Of a DNA stretch of 64,000 bases, positions 26,917-36,833 are shown piece by piece. The DNA comes from Methyloversatilis discipulorum (GTDB lineage: Bacteria; Pseudomonadota; Gammaproteobacteria; Burkholderiales; Rhodocyclaceae). The notes under the pieces are model-generated. The model had not been told where the DNA came from. It was given only the letters and a program-made list of their open reading frames with translations, and searched no databases. Position numbers and translations under genes: made by a program. Within the stretch, counting starts at the first letter, position 1. Each line of letters opens with the position of its first letter. The stretch lies in assembly GCF_018780585.1 (NCBI RefSeq), contig NZ_JADMJL010000019.1:1-64000 (forward strand), written 5' to 3'.

Positions 26917-28929
26917 ATGCGATTCATTCATTCCTTGCGCCGCGGTTCGGTGCGCACCCGGCTGGTCATGCTGGTGCTGGCGCCGCCGCTGCTGATGCTG
27001 CCGCTGCTGATCGGGCTGGTCGTGCACTGGGGCAATTCGGCCTACGACCAGTTGCTCATCTACAAGGTGAATGCCGAACTGACCATCGCCCGCCAGTATT
27101 TCGACCGCGTGCTCGACGGCCAGAAGCAGGCGATCGCCGGGCTGGCCGCATCGGGCCGGCTGCGCAGCGTGCTCGACAACCCGGTCAGGCTCGGTACGCT
27201 GCTGGCCGCACAGGCCGGTTCGCAGCACTTCGACTACCTCTATGTGCTCGATCGCCAGGGGCAAGTGCGTGCAGCATCGAACGGCGCGAAGCCCGGTGAG
27301 GCGCGCGCTGACTGGCCGGTGGTGCGCGGCGCGCTCGAAGGCGAGGCCCGGGTTGCGCTGTCGGTGTTTGACGCTGCCCGGCTCGACGCGATCGGCCCGC
27401 CGCTGCTCGAACGTGCCCGTCTTGCCATCGTGCCGACCACCAACGCCCGGCCCGACCCGCGCAGCGAGGAAGACCGCGGCATGGTCATCCACATCGCCGT
27501 GCCGATACTCGACGCGCGGGGCGAACAGATCGGCGTGCTCGAAGGCGGTCAGCTGCTGAACCGCAACCTCGACTTCGTCGACACCATCAACGACCTCGTC
27601 TACAACGACGGCGCATTGCCGCTGGGCTCGCGCGGCACCGCCACGCTCTTTCTCGACGACGTGCGCATTGCCACCAATGTGCGCATGTTCGGCGGCGACC
27701 GCGCGCTCGGCACGCGCGTGTCGTCGGCGGTGCGCCATCGCGTGCTCGACAACGGCGAACGCTGGCTGGACCGCGCCTTCGTCGTGAACGACTGGTATGT
27801 GTCGGGCTACGAACCGGTGGTCGATGGCGACGACCGCCGCATCGGCATGCTCTACGTCGGCTTTCTCGAAGCACCCTTCCGCGAAGTGAAGCAGAACATC
27901 CTGGCGGCGCTGATCGGCCTGTTCGCGCTCATCATGGCCACCGGCGTCGTGCTGTCGCTGCGCGGCGCGCGCAGCATCTTCCGGCCGATCGAGCGGATGG
28001 ACGCCACCATCGGTGCGGTTGAGAAGGGCGACGCGTCGGCGCGCACCGGTGCCGTCGAAGGGGGTGAAGAAATCGCCCGTCTGGCCAGTCACCTCGATAC
28101 GCTGCTCGATACGGTGGCCGCGCGCGAAGCCGAACTGAAGCAGCTCAACGCCGAACTGGACCAGAAGGTGGTCGAACGCACCGCCGAACTGCGCGAGGCG
28201 CAGCGCCAGCTGGTGCGCTCGGAAAAGCTGGCGGCGATCGGCCAGCTCACTGCCGGTGTGGCGCACGAGATCAACAATCCGATCGCCGTGATGCAGGGCA
28301 ATCTCGACCTGATGCGCGCCTTGCTCGGCCCGGCCGGCAATACGGTGAAAACCGAAGTCCGCCTGCTCGACGAACAGATCAACCGCATCCGCGTCATCGT
28401 GACCAAGCTGCTGCAGTACGCGCGGCCGGGCGAGTTCGCAGGCTATGTGGACGAGCTGGACACCGCCACGCTGCTGCACGACACGCTGCCGCTGGTGCAG
28501 CACCAGGCGCGCAAGTCCGGCGTCGACATCGTGTTCGATACCGCGGCGACGACACGCGTGCGCATCAATCGCGACGAATTGCAGCAGGTGCTGGTGAATC
28601 TCATCGTCAATGCGCTGCACGCGATGCCCGACGGCGGCACGCTGACGCTGGCGACGCGCGACAGCGCAGATCCGGCGGGCGCACGGATAGACGTGCGCGA
28701 CACCGGCCACGGCATCGCGCCCGAGCACATCGGTCGCGTGTTTGACCCCTTCTTCACCACGAAGCGCTCTGAAGGCACAGGCCTCGGGCTGTCGGTGTCG
28801 CTCGGACTGATCGAGCGCTATGGCGGCACCATCACGGTCACCAGCACGCCGGGCGAGGGCACCTGCTTCAGCGTGCACCTGCTGGCGGAACCGCAGTTCC
28901 GCGGCGCCGAGGGGCCGGCGCACGCGTAG
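26917..28929 (+). CDS. Membrane sensor histidine kinase with periplasmic Cache-like domain
   Basis: 670 residues: TM1 (about 18-38), a large periplasmic region (40-327) that reads as a double or single Cache domain, TM2 (328-349), HAMP (350-403), a coiled-coil linker, HisKA with H450 in GVAHEINNPIAV, and a HATPase domain with N-box NLIVNALHAM, DTGHGI and GTGLGLSVS. The autophosphorylation and ATP sites look intact. No response regulator gene is adjacent on either side, so it is an orphan kinase. The ligand is unknown. Confidence 0.9.
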   Translation: MRFIHSLRRGSVRTRLVMLVLAPPLLMLPLLIGLVVHWGNSAYDQLLIYKVNAELTIARQYFDRVLDGQKQAIAGLAASGRLRSVLDNPVRLGTLLAAQAGSQHFDYLYVLDRQGQVRAASNGAKPGEARADWPVVRGALEGEARVALSVFDAARLDAIGPPLLERARLAIVPTTNARPDPRSEEDRGMVIHIAVPILDARGEQIGVLEGGQLLNRNLDFVDTINDLVYNDGALPLGSRGTATLFLDDVRIATNVRMFGGDRALGTRVSSAVRHRVLDNGERWLDRAFVVNDWYVSGYEPVVDGDDRRIGMLYVGFLEAPFREVKQNILAALIGLFALIMATGVVLSLRGARSIFRPIERMDATIGAVEKGDASARTGAVEGGEEIARLASHLDTLLDTVAAREAELKQLNAELDQKVVERTAELREAQRQLVRSEKLAAIGQLTAGVAHEINNPIAVMQGNLDLMRALLGPAGNTVKTEVRLLDEQINRIRVIVTKLLQYARPGEFAGYVDELDTATLLHDTLPLVQHQARKSGVDIVFDTAATTRVRINRDELQQVLVNLIVNALHAMPDGGTLTLATRDSADPAGARIDVRDTGHGIAPEHIGRVFDPFFTTKRSEGTGLGLSVSLGLIERYGGTITVTSTPGEGTCFSVHLLAEPQFRGAEGPAHA

Positions 28930-28970
28930 GGGCGGCGTCGCGATGCAGCGGGCTTCGATGCAGGCCGCAA

Positions 28971-29053
28971 TCGCGAGCAAGCGCGCTCCCACTGAACCTT
29001 CGCTCGGGCGGCTGCTCTGGCGTGGTTCTGTGGGAGCGGTCTTCCGACCGCGA
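28971..29053. repeat. REP-type inverted pair
   Basis: TCGCGAGCAAGCGCGCTCCCAC (28971-28992) and GTGGGAGCGGTCTTCCGACCGC plus GA (29030-29053) face each other. The GTGGGAGCG head followed by a short hairpin is the form of REP/BIME elements mobilised by RAYT (TnpA-REP) proteins in gamma- and betaproteobacteria. It lies in the 212-bp gap between the convergent kinase and phospholipase genes, a usual REP position. Confidence 0.7.
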
Positions 29054-29141
29054 CTGGGCTGTTGATCCAGCGCCGACCCCTGTCCCCGCCGCCGTCGGCC
29101 GACAACAGAAGGACGCCAGCGATCCGCCCCGTGCCGACGCG

Positions 29142-30338
29142 TCAGCGCACGATGGAAAATCCGACCCGGAACTGCGCCGGACCGCTGCGGTTGTAGTCGA
29201 TCAGGCCCTCCCCGTAGCCATTGAAGTACTGGAAGTGCAGGAAGCCGCCAGCGCCGGCGTCCGCCAGCAGGCGGCGCTTCAGGCGGTAGGACAGGTCGAG
29301 CTGCAGTGAGCCCTGGTCGCCCGGATAGCTTTCGGCCTTCAGCAGCCAGCCGTCGTCATTGCCGACTTCCAGGCCGACCAGCGCGTAGCCGCGGTACTTC
29401 GAAATGTCGCGGTTGGTCGGGTCGCGGTCGGTGTAGTCGAACAGCTTCACCGAGGCGCCGATGTGCGTGTTGTGGTCTATGTCCCAGCGCCAGGACGGTT
29501 TCACGAACAGGGTGTCGATCGAGCGCGATTCGCTGCCGTCGCGGCCGTTCGACTGGTGTTCGTAACCCGCCTGGGCGCTCACAGTGTGACGCGAGCCGAT
29601 CTGCCGGTAAGGGCCGAACTCGTAGAAGAAGCTGGGTTTGTAGGTGGTGTCGCGGAAGGGTTTGGAGTCGCCGCTCCAGTCCCAGGTCGAGGTCTGGGTG
29701 TAGCCGAAGTGCAGGCCGGTCAGCAGTTCGCCCAGCGGCAGTTCGGTCGCCCAGCCTTCCGGGTCGAAGATGCGGTACTTGAACGACAGCTGGAAGCGCG
29801 CCGTGGTGTCGCCGCGCGAGCCGGCGACGAAGTAGACCGGTTCGTGCGTCCCCAGACCGATGCGATTGCGGCCCAAGTTGACCACGCCCGCCGGTTCGGC
29901 GTCCTGGTCTTCGGGCGCGGCGGGACGTGTGGCGCCGGGTGTCGTGATCGCGACGGCGCCGGCGGCCAGTGGTGCCGGTCTGAGCTGCACCAGCAGCACG
30001 CTCGACGCGGCCGACGTCAGTTCCAGGCGACCGGTGCCTTCGAGATCGGTCGGGAATACTGCCGAGTAATCACGGCGACCGCCCTGTGCCGGCGCGGTCG
30101 CCCGCAGCGTCACGTCGGCGGCGCGGGCGCCGACGATGATGCGCGCCTTCAGTTCGTCGGGCAGCGCTTCGCTGGCGGTTGATACGACGGTGAGCGTGAG
30201 CGGCAGACCGGGGTCGATCACGGTCTGCCGCGTGGCGAGCAACAGGTCGGCCTGTGCGGGCGCTGCGAGCAGCGCGCCGAGCAGCGCAAGCAGTGGTGCG
30301 GATCGACGGGAAGACGCGGCGTGGCGCGGGCGGATCAT
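29142..30338 (-). CDS. pldA: Outer-membrane phospholipase A (OMPLA)
   Basis: Outer-membrane beta-barrel hydrolase of phospholipids that reach the outer leaflet. Signal peptide 1-30 (APAQA). An Ig-like N-terminal region of about 110 residues precedes the barrel, making it longer (398 aa) than the E. coli enzyme. The catalytic stretch YKPSFFYEFGPY and GYEHQSNGRDG supplies H261 and S263. The third residue, Asn156 in E. coli, falls at D275 here (SRSID in place of SRSWN). GGAG precedes the ATG. Convergent with the histidine kinase gene across the REP pair. Confidence 0.9.
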   Translation of the reverse strand: MIRPRHAASSRRSAPLLALLGALLAAPAQADLLLATRQTVIDPGLPLTLTVVSTASEALPDELKARIIVGARAADVTLRATAPAQGGRRDYSAVFPTDLEGTGRLELTSAASSVLLVQLRPAPLAAGAVAITTPGATRPAAPEDQDAEPAGVVNLGRNRIGLGTHEPVYFVAGSRGDTTARFQLSFKYRIFDPEGWATELPLGELLTGLHFGYTQTSTWDWSGDSKPFRDTTYKPSFFYEFGPYRQIGSRHTVSAQAGYEHQSNGRDGSESRSIDTLFVKPSWRWDIDHNTHIGASVKLFDYTDRDPTNRDISKYRGYALVGLEVGNDDGWLLKAESYPGDQGSLQLDLSYRLKRRLLADAGAGGFLHFQYFNGYGEGLIDYNRSGPAQFRVGFSIVR

Positions 30339-30439
30339 GGCGAAGCTCCAGGGTGGACTGCCCGCGATTCTGCCTTGCCGCCGCCCGCTTGCGCTGTCGG
30401 CATGGACCGACCACGCGCAGGCGCCGTCCTACCGGGTGC

Positions 30440-31642
30440 TCACCACAGCGTTTCCCGTTCCGGCGACGCGCTGATGCGATGGATCGCGAGGTCGGCGCCT
30501 TCGAATTCCTGTTCCGCGTCGAGCCGGAGGCCGACGAAGACGCGGATCGTGCCGTAGATGACGAAGCCGCCTGCCAGCGCAATGGCAACGCCGGCGACGG
30601 TACCGACCAGTTGCGTCATGAAGGTGACCGAGCCGAGACCGCCGAGCGCTTCCAGCCCGAACAGACCGGCTGCGATGCCGCCCCAGGCACCGCACAGACC
30701 GTGCAGCGGCCACACGCCGAGCACGTCGTCGATCTTCCAGCGGTTCTGCGTCAGCGTGAACATCAGTACGAACAGGCCGCCGGCGACCGCACCGGTGGCC
30801 AGCGCACCGAGCGGGTGCATCAGGTCCGAGCCGGCGCAGACCGCGACCAGTCCTGCAAGCGGGCCGTTATGCACGAAGCCCGGGTCGTTGCGGCCGGCCA
30901 CCAGCGCCACCAGCGTGCCGCCGACCATGGCCATCAGCGAATTGACGGCGACCAGGCCATTCACCGCTTCCAGCTTCTGTGCGCTCATGACGTTGAAGCC
31001 GAACCAGCCGACGGTCAGGATCCATGCGCCCAGCGCGAGAAAGGGAATGCTCGACGGCGGGTGGGCAGAGATGCCGCCGTCGCCTGAGTAGCGGCCGCGC
31101 CGTGCGCCGAGCAGCAGCACGGCGGCGAGCGCGACCCAGCCGCCGAACGCATGCACCACCACCGAGCCGGCGAAGTCATGGAAAGGGGCGCCGAACTGCG
31201 TTTCAAGCCAGTTCTGGAAACCGAAGTTGGCGTTCCACACCATGCCTTCGAACAGCGGATAGAGCAGGCCGACGATCAGCGCGGTCGCCATCACCTGCGG
31301 CCAGAAGCGCGCGCGTTCGGCGATGCCACCGGACACGATGGCGGGTATCGCGGCGGCGAAGGTGAGCAGGAAGAAGAACTTCACCAGGTCGTAACCACTC
31401 GACTGGGTGAGCGACGCTGCACTGCCGAAGAAATGCACGCCGTAGGCAATGCCGTAGCCGATGAAGAAATACACCAGCGTCGATACGCAGAAATCGACCA
31501 GAATCTTCACCAGGGCGTTCACCTGGTTCTTGCGTCGCACCGTACCGACTTCGAGGAAGGCGAAGCCGGCGTGCATCGCCAGCACCATGATGGCGCCGAG
31601 CAGGATGAACAACACGTCGGCCGAGGTCTTGAAACTGTCCAT
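30440..31642 (-). CDS. amtB: Ammonium transporter
   Basis: 400-residue, eleven-segment Amt channel for NH4+/NH3 uptake. The conserved HDFAGSVVVHAFGG (pore aspartate and first pore histidine) and WPLHGLCGAWGGIAAG (second pore histidine) are present, and the C-terminal tail carries GLRLDAEQEFEGADLAIH, the cytoplasmic motif contacted by GlnK-type PII proteins. The start at 31642 has GGAG upstream. No glnK adjoins it. It is divergent from gdhA with a 271-bp shared promoter region, forming an ammonium uptake and assimilation pair. Confidence 0.94.
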   Translation of the reverse strand: MDSFKTSADVLFILLGAIMVLAMHAGFAFLEVGTVRRKNQVNALVKILVDFCVSTLVYFFIGYGIAYGVHFFGSAASLTQSSGYDLVKFFFLLTFAAAIPAIVSGGIAERARFWPQVMATALIVGLLYPLFEGMVWNANFGFQNWLETQFGAPFHDFAGSVVVHAFGGWVALAAVLLLGARRGRYSGDGGISAHPPSSIPFLALGAWILTVGWFGFNVMSAQKLEAVNGLVAVNSLMAMVGGTLVALVAGRNDPGFVHNGPLAGLVAVCAGSDLMHPLGALATGAVAGGLFVLMFTLTQNRWKIDDVLGVWPLHGLCGAWGGIAAGLFGLEALGGLGSVTFMTQLVGTVAGVAIALAGGFVIYGTIRVFVGLRLDAEQEFEGADLAIHRISASPERETLW

Positions 31643-31913
31643 GAGGGCTCCGGAAATCACAATCGCGGTGCGTTTAGCAAGGAGCGCACCAGAATGTGTC
31701 GGTCCGATGACAGTCGATGCACGATGATTGAGCGTGATCCGGAAAGTCGCACCAGGCCGTGCTGCCGGCAATGCTCATCGGTCGGTCGTGGAGCGCACTG
31801 TGTCGGGGCGTGGCGTGTTTTCGGGCACTAAAAGTGTGCTTGCTGAAACAAATTCGATCAAAATGCCCTGCTGTGGTGCAAGACAGCCTTAGTGCGTGAT
31901 TCAGGAGACAGCG
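31643..31913. other. amtB-gdhA divergent intergenic region
   Basis: 271 bases holding the promoters of both genes. I did not find a convincing sigma-54 promoter (TGGC-N8-TTGC) or other nameable operator. Confidence 0.5.
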
Positions 31914-33257
31914 TTGAAGTACAGCAATTTCAAGTCGTTCGTGAGCGTCGTCGAGGCGCGCAATCCGGGTCAACCGGAATTCATGCAAGCCGTCACCGAA
32001 GTGATGGAAAGCCTGTGGCCCTTCATCGAGGCGCATCCGCGTTACGCCGAACAGGCTTTGCTCGAGCGGCTGGTTGAACCCGAGCGGGTGATCATGTTCC
32101 GTGTCAGCTGGGTGGACGACAAGGGCGAGGTGCAGGTGAATCGCGGCTATCGCATCCAGCACAGCTCGGCCATCGGCCCCTACAAGGGCGGCATCCGTTT
32201 CCACCCGTCGGTGAACCTGTCCATCCTGAAGTTCCTGGCCTTCGAGCAAACCTTCAAGAACGCGCTTACCACGCTGCCGATGGGCGGCGGCAAGGGCGGC
32301 TCGGACTTCGATCCGAAGGGGCGCAGCCAGGGCGAAGTCATGCGTTTCTGCCAGGCTTTCGTGTCCGAACTGTTCCGCCATATCGGCTCGGATACCGACG
32401 TGCCGGCCGGCGACATCGGTGTCGGCGGTCGTGAGGTCGGCTACATGGCGGGCATGATGAAGAAGCTGTCCAATCGTGCGGACTGCGTGTTCACCGGCAA
32501 GGGCCTGAGCTTCGGCGGTTCGCTGATCCGCCCGGAAGCGACCGGCTACGGCACCGTCTACTTCGCCGAGGAAATGCTGTGCCACGCCGGCCATTCGATG
32601 GCCGGCCTGCGCGTCGCCGTGTCCGGCTCGGGCAATGTGGCGCAGTACGCCGTGGAAAAGGCGATGGCGCTCGGCGCCAAGGTGGTGACGGTATCCGACT
32701 CCGGCGGCACGGTGATCGACGAGGACGGCTTCACGCCGGAGAAGCTGGCCATCCTGATGGACGTGAAGAACGTGCAGTACGGCCGCGTCAGCGACTACGC
32801 GAAGAGGGTGGGCGTGGCTTTCGAGGCGAACATGCGGCCGTGGCGGGTGCCGGTCGATGTCGCGCTGCCGTGCGCGACGCAGAACGAACTGGACGAGAGC
32901 GACGCGCGCACACTGATCGCCAACGGTGTCCGTTGCGTGGCCGAGGGCGCCAACATGCCGTCGACCATCGAAGCGGCCAAGGCATTCGAGGCGGCGGGCG
33001 TGCTGTACGCGCCGGGCAAGGCGTCGAATGCCGGCGGCGTCGCGACCTCGGGTCTGGAAATGAGCCAGAACGCGGTCCGCATGAGCTGGACCCGCGACGA
33101 GGTCGATACCCGTCTGCTGCACATCATGCAGGGCATCCACGGTGCCTGCCTGCAGTACGGCAAGCGCAAGGACGGGCGCGTCAGCTACCTCGACGGCGCC
33201 AACGTCGCCGGCTTCGTCAAGGTGGCCGAGGCCATGCTGGGGCAGGGCGTGGTCTGA
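31914..33257 (+). CDS. gdhA: NADP-specific glutamate dehydrogenase
   Basis: Reductive amination of 2-oxoglutarate to glutamate, cytoplasmic hexamer. Catalytic and substrate regions are intact: GPYKGGIRFHPSVN, the KNALTTLPMGGGKGGSDFDP block and the dinucleotide fold with VSGSGNVAQYA. A TTG start at 31914 is chosen: CAGGAG ends six bases upstream and the resulting 447 aa and MKYSNFKSF N-terminus match the E. coli-type enzyme. A GTG six codons earlier would place that ribosome site inside the gene. Terminated by a bidirectional hairpin. Confidence 0.94.
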   Translation: MKYSNFKSFVSVVEARNPGQPEFMQAVTEVMESLWPFIEAHPRYAEQALLERLVEPERVIMFRVSWVDDKGEVQVNRGYRIQHSSAIGPYKGGIRFHPSVNLSILKFLAFEQTFKNALTTLPMGGGKGGSDFDPKGRSQGEVMRFCQAFVSELFRHIGSDTDVPAGDIGVGGREVGYMAGMMKKLSNRADCVFTGKGLSFGGSLIRPEATGYGTVYFAEEMLCHAGHSMAGLRVAVSGSGNVAQYAVEKAMALGAKVVTVSDSGGTVIDEDGFTPEKLAILMDVKNVQYGRVSDYAKRVGVAFEANMRPWRVPVDVALPCATQNELDESDARTLIANGVRCVAEGANMPSTIEAAKAFEAAGVLYAPGKASNAGGVATSGLEMSQNAVRMSWTRDEVDTRLLHIMQGIHGACLQYGKRKDGRVSYLDGANVAGFVKVAEAMLGQGVV

Positions 33258-33352
33258 CGGATCTCTCCCGCTCGGCGCCGCCGTGCGGGAGAGCGGTGCT
33301 CGCGACATCGGCCGGGGTGCTGCAACGACGCGTTGCCGTGCATCCTGGCCAA

Positions 33353-33384
33353 CAAAAAGCCCACTCCGAGGAGTGGGCTTTTTG
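33353..33384. terminator. Bidirectional terminator between gdhA and the aminotransferase gene
   Basis: A 14-bp perfect stem (CAAAAAGCCCACTC with GAGTGGGCTTTTTG) around CGAG, with A and T runs on its two sides, serving both convergent genes. Confidence 0.92.
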
Positions 33385-33402
33385 TCTGCGGCGGCGTCCC
33401 GA

Positions 33403-34608
33403 TTACTTCAGGATGATCGCCAGCGAATCGGCCACGTAATCGATGTTCTTCGAGTTCAGCGCGGCCAGGCAGATGCGGCCGGTGCTGACCGCGTAGATGC
33501 CGAATTCGTCGCGCAGGCGATCGACCTGGGCCACGGTCAGGCCGGTGTAGCTGAACATGCCGCGCTGGCGCACGACGAAGGAGAAGTCGCGGGCGACACC
33601 GCGGGCCGACAGCTTGTCGACCAGGCCGGTGCGCATGGCACGGATGCGCTCACGCATTTCGCCGAGTTCCTCTTCCCACATGGTGCGCAGTTCCGGCGTG
33701 GCGAGAACAGAGGCGACGACGGCGCCGCCGTGGGTCGGCGGGTTCGAGTAGTTGGTGCGGATGGTGCGCTTGAGCTGGCTCAGAACGCGCGCCGACTCGT
33801 CCTTCGACGCGGTCACGATGGACAGCGCGCCGACGCGCTCGCCGTAAAGCGAGAAGGACTTCGAGAACGAGCTGGAAATGACGAAGCTCAGGCCGGACTG
33901 CACGAACTGGCGCACCGCCACGGCGTCCTGGTCGATGCCGTCGGCGAAGCCCTGGTAGGCCATGTCGAGGAAGGGCACCAGGTTGCGCGACTTGCACACC
34001 TCGACCACTTCGCCCCACTGGGCGTCGGTCAGATCGGCACCGGTCGGGTTGTGGCAGCAGGCGTGCAGCAGCACGATCTGGTTGGCCGGCAGCGCCTTCA
34101 GGTGGGCCATCATCGCGTCGAAGCGCACGCCGCGGGTGTCGGCGTCGAAGTACGGATAGACATCGACTTCGAAGCCGGCGGCTTCGAACAGCGCACGGTG
34201 GTTTTCCCAGCTCGGGTCGCTGATGTACACCTTGGCCTGCGGCAGCAGACGCTTCAGGAAGTCGGCACCGATCTTCAGCGCGCCGGTGCCGCCCAGGGCC
34301 TGGGCGGTGACCACGCGGCCGTCGGCGGTCAGGGCGGCGCCCTGCCCGAACAGCAGGTCCTGCACCGCCTTGTTGTACGCCGGCGCACCTTCGATCGGCT
34401 GGTAGCCGCGCGGCGGCGCATTCTTCATGCGCGCCTCTTCGGCGGTACGCACCGCGCGCAGCAGCGGCAGCTTGCCCGCGTCGTCGTAGTACACGCCCAC
34501 GCCCAGATTCACCTTGGTGGTGCGGGTATCAGCGTTGAAGGCTTCGGTCAGGCCCAGGATGGGGTCGCGCGGGGCCATCTCGACGGACGAGAAAACGGAC
34601 GGGTTCAT
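33403..34608 (-). CDS. Aspartate/aromatic amino acid aminotransferase (class I)
   Basis: 401-residue PLP enzyme of the AspC/TyrB subfamily. The PLP lysine lies in SSSFSKSFSLYGERVG, the cofactor region HACCHNPTGADLT is present, and the C-terminal STGRICLAALN supplies the arginine that binds the substrate carboxylate. It transfers the amino group of glutamate made by GdhA, its convergent neighbour. Whether aspartate or aromatic acids are preferred cannot be decided by eye. Confidence 0.92.
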   Translation of the reverse strand: MNPSVFSSVEMAPRDPILGLTEAFNADTRTTKVNLGVGVYYDDAGKLPLLRAVRTAEEARMKNAPPRGYQPIEGAPAYNKAVQDLLFGQGAALTADGRVVTAQALGGTGALKIGADFLKRLLPQAKVYISDPSWENHRALFEAAGFEVDVYPYFDADTRGVRFDAMMAHLKALPANQIVLLHACCHNPTGADLTDAQWGEVVEVCKSRNLVPFLDMAYQGFADGIDQDAVAVRQFVQSGLSFVISSSFSKSFSLYGERVGALSIVTASKDESARVLSQLKRTIRTNYSNPPTHGGAVVASVLATPELRTMWEEELGEMRERIRAMRTGLVDKLSARGVARDFSFVVRQRGMFSYTGLTVAQVDRLRDEFGIYAVSTGRICLAALNSKNIDYVADSLAIILK

Positions 34609-34778
34609 GCGTGCTCCGGTGTGCAGGGTTGGTTTGCCCGGTACGGGCGGTGCGTCGTGCTATTAAAGATAGGTCGAAAAACGGACAACAATCGCGCTAA
34701 TGTCTGCCTTTGCCCGAACGCCGCCGAAGTCGCGCGGTCATCAGGCTGCAAACGATTTGTGCAACGCAAAATTCTACC

Positions 34779-36821
<2,043 letters not shown>

Positions 36822-36833
36822 GCGGGCACGGTC

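Noticed and set aside
31643-31913. Sigma-54 promoter between amtB and gdhA
   Set aside because: No match to TGGC-N8-TTGC good enough to report.
34680-34778. SOS box upstream of uvrB
   Set aside because: I looked for CTGT-N8-ACAG and found none in the upstream region.
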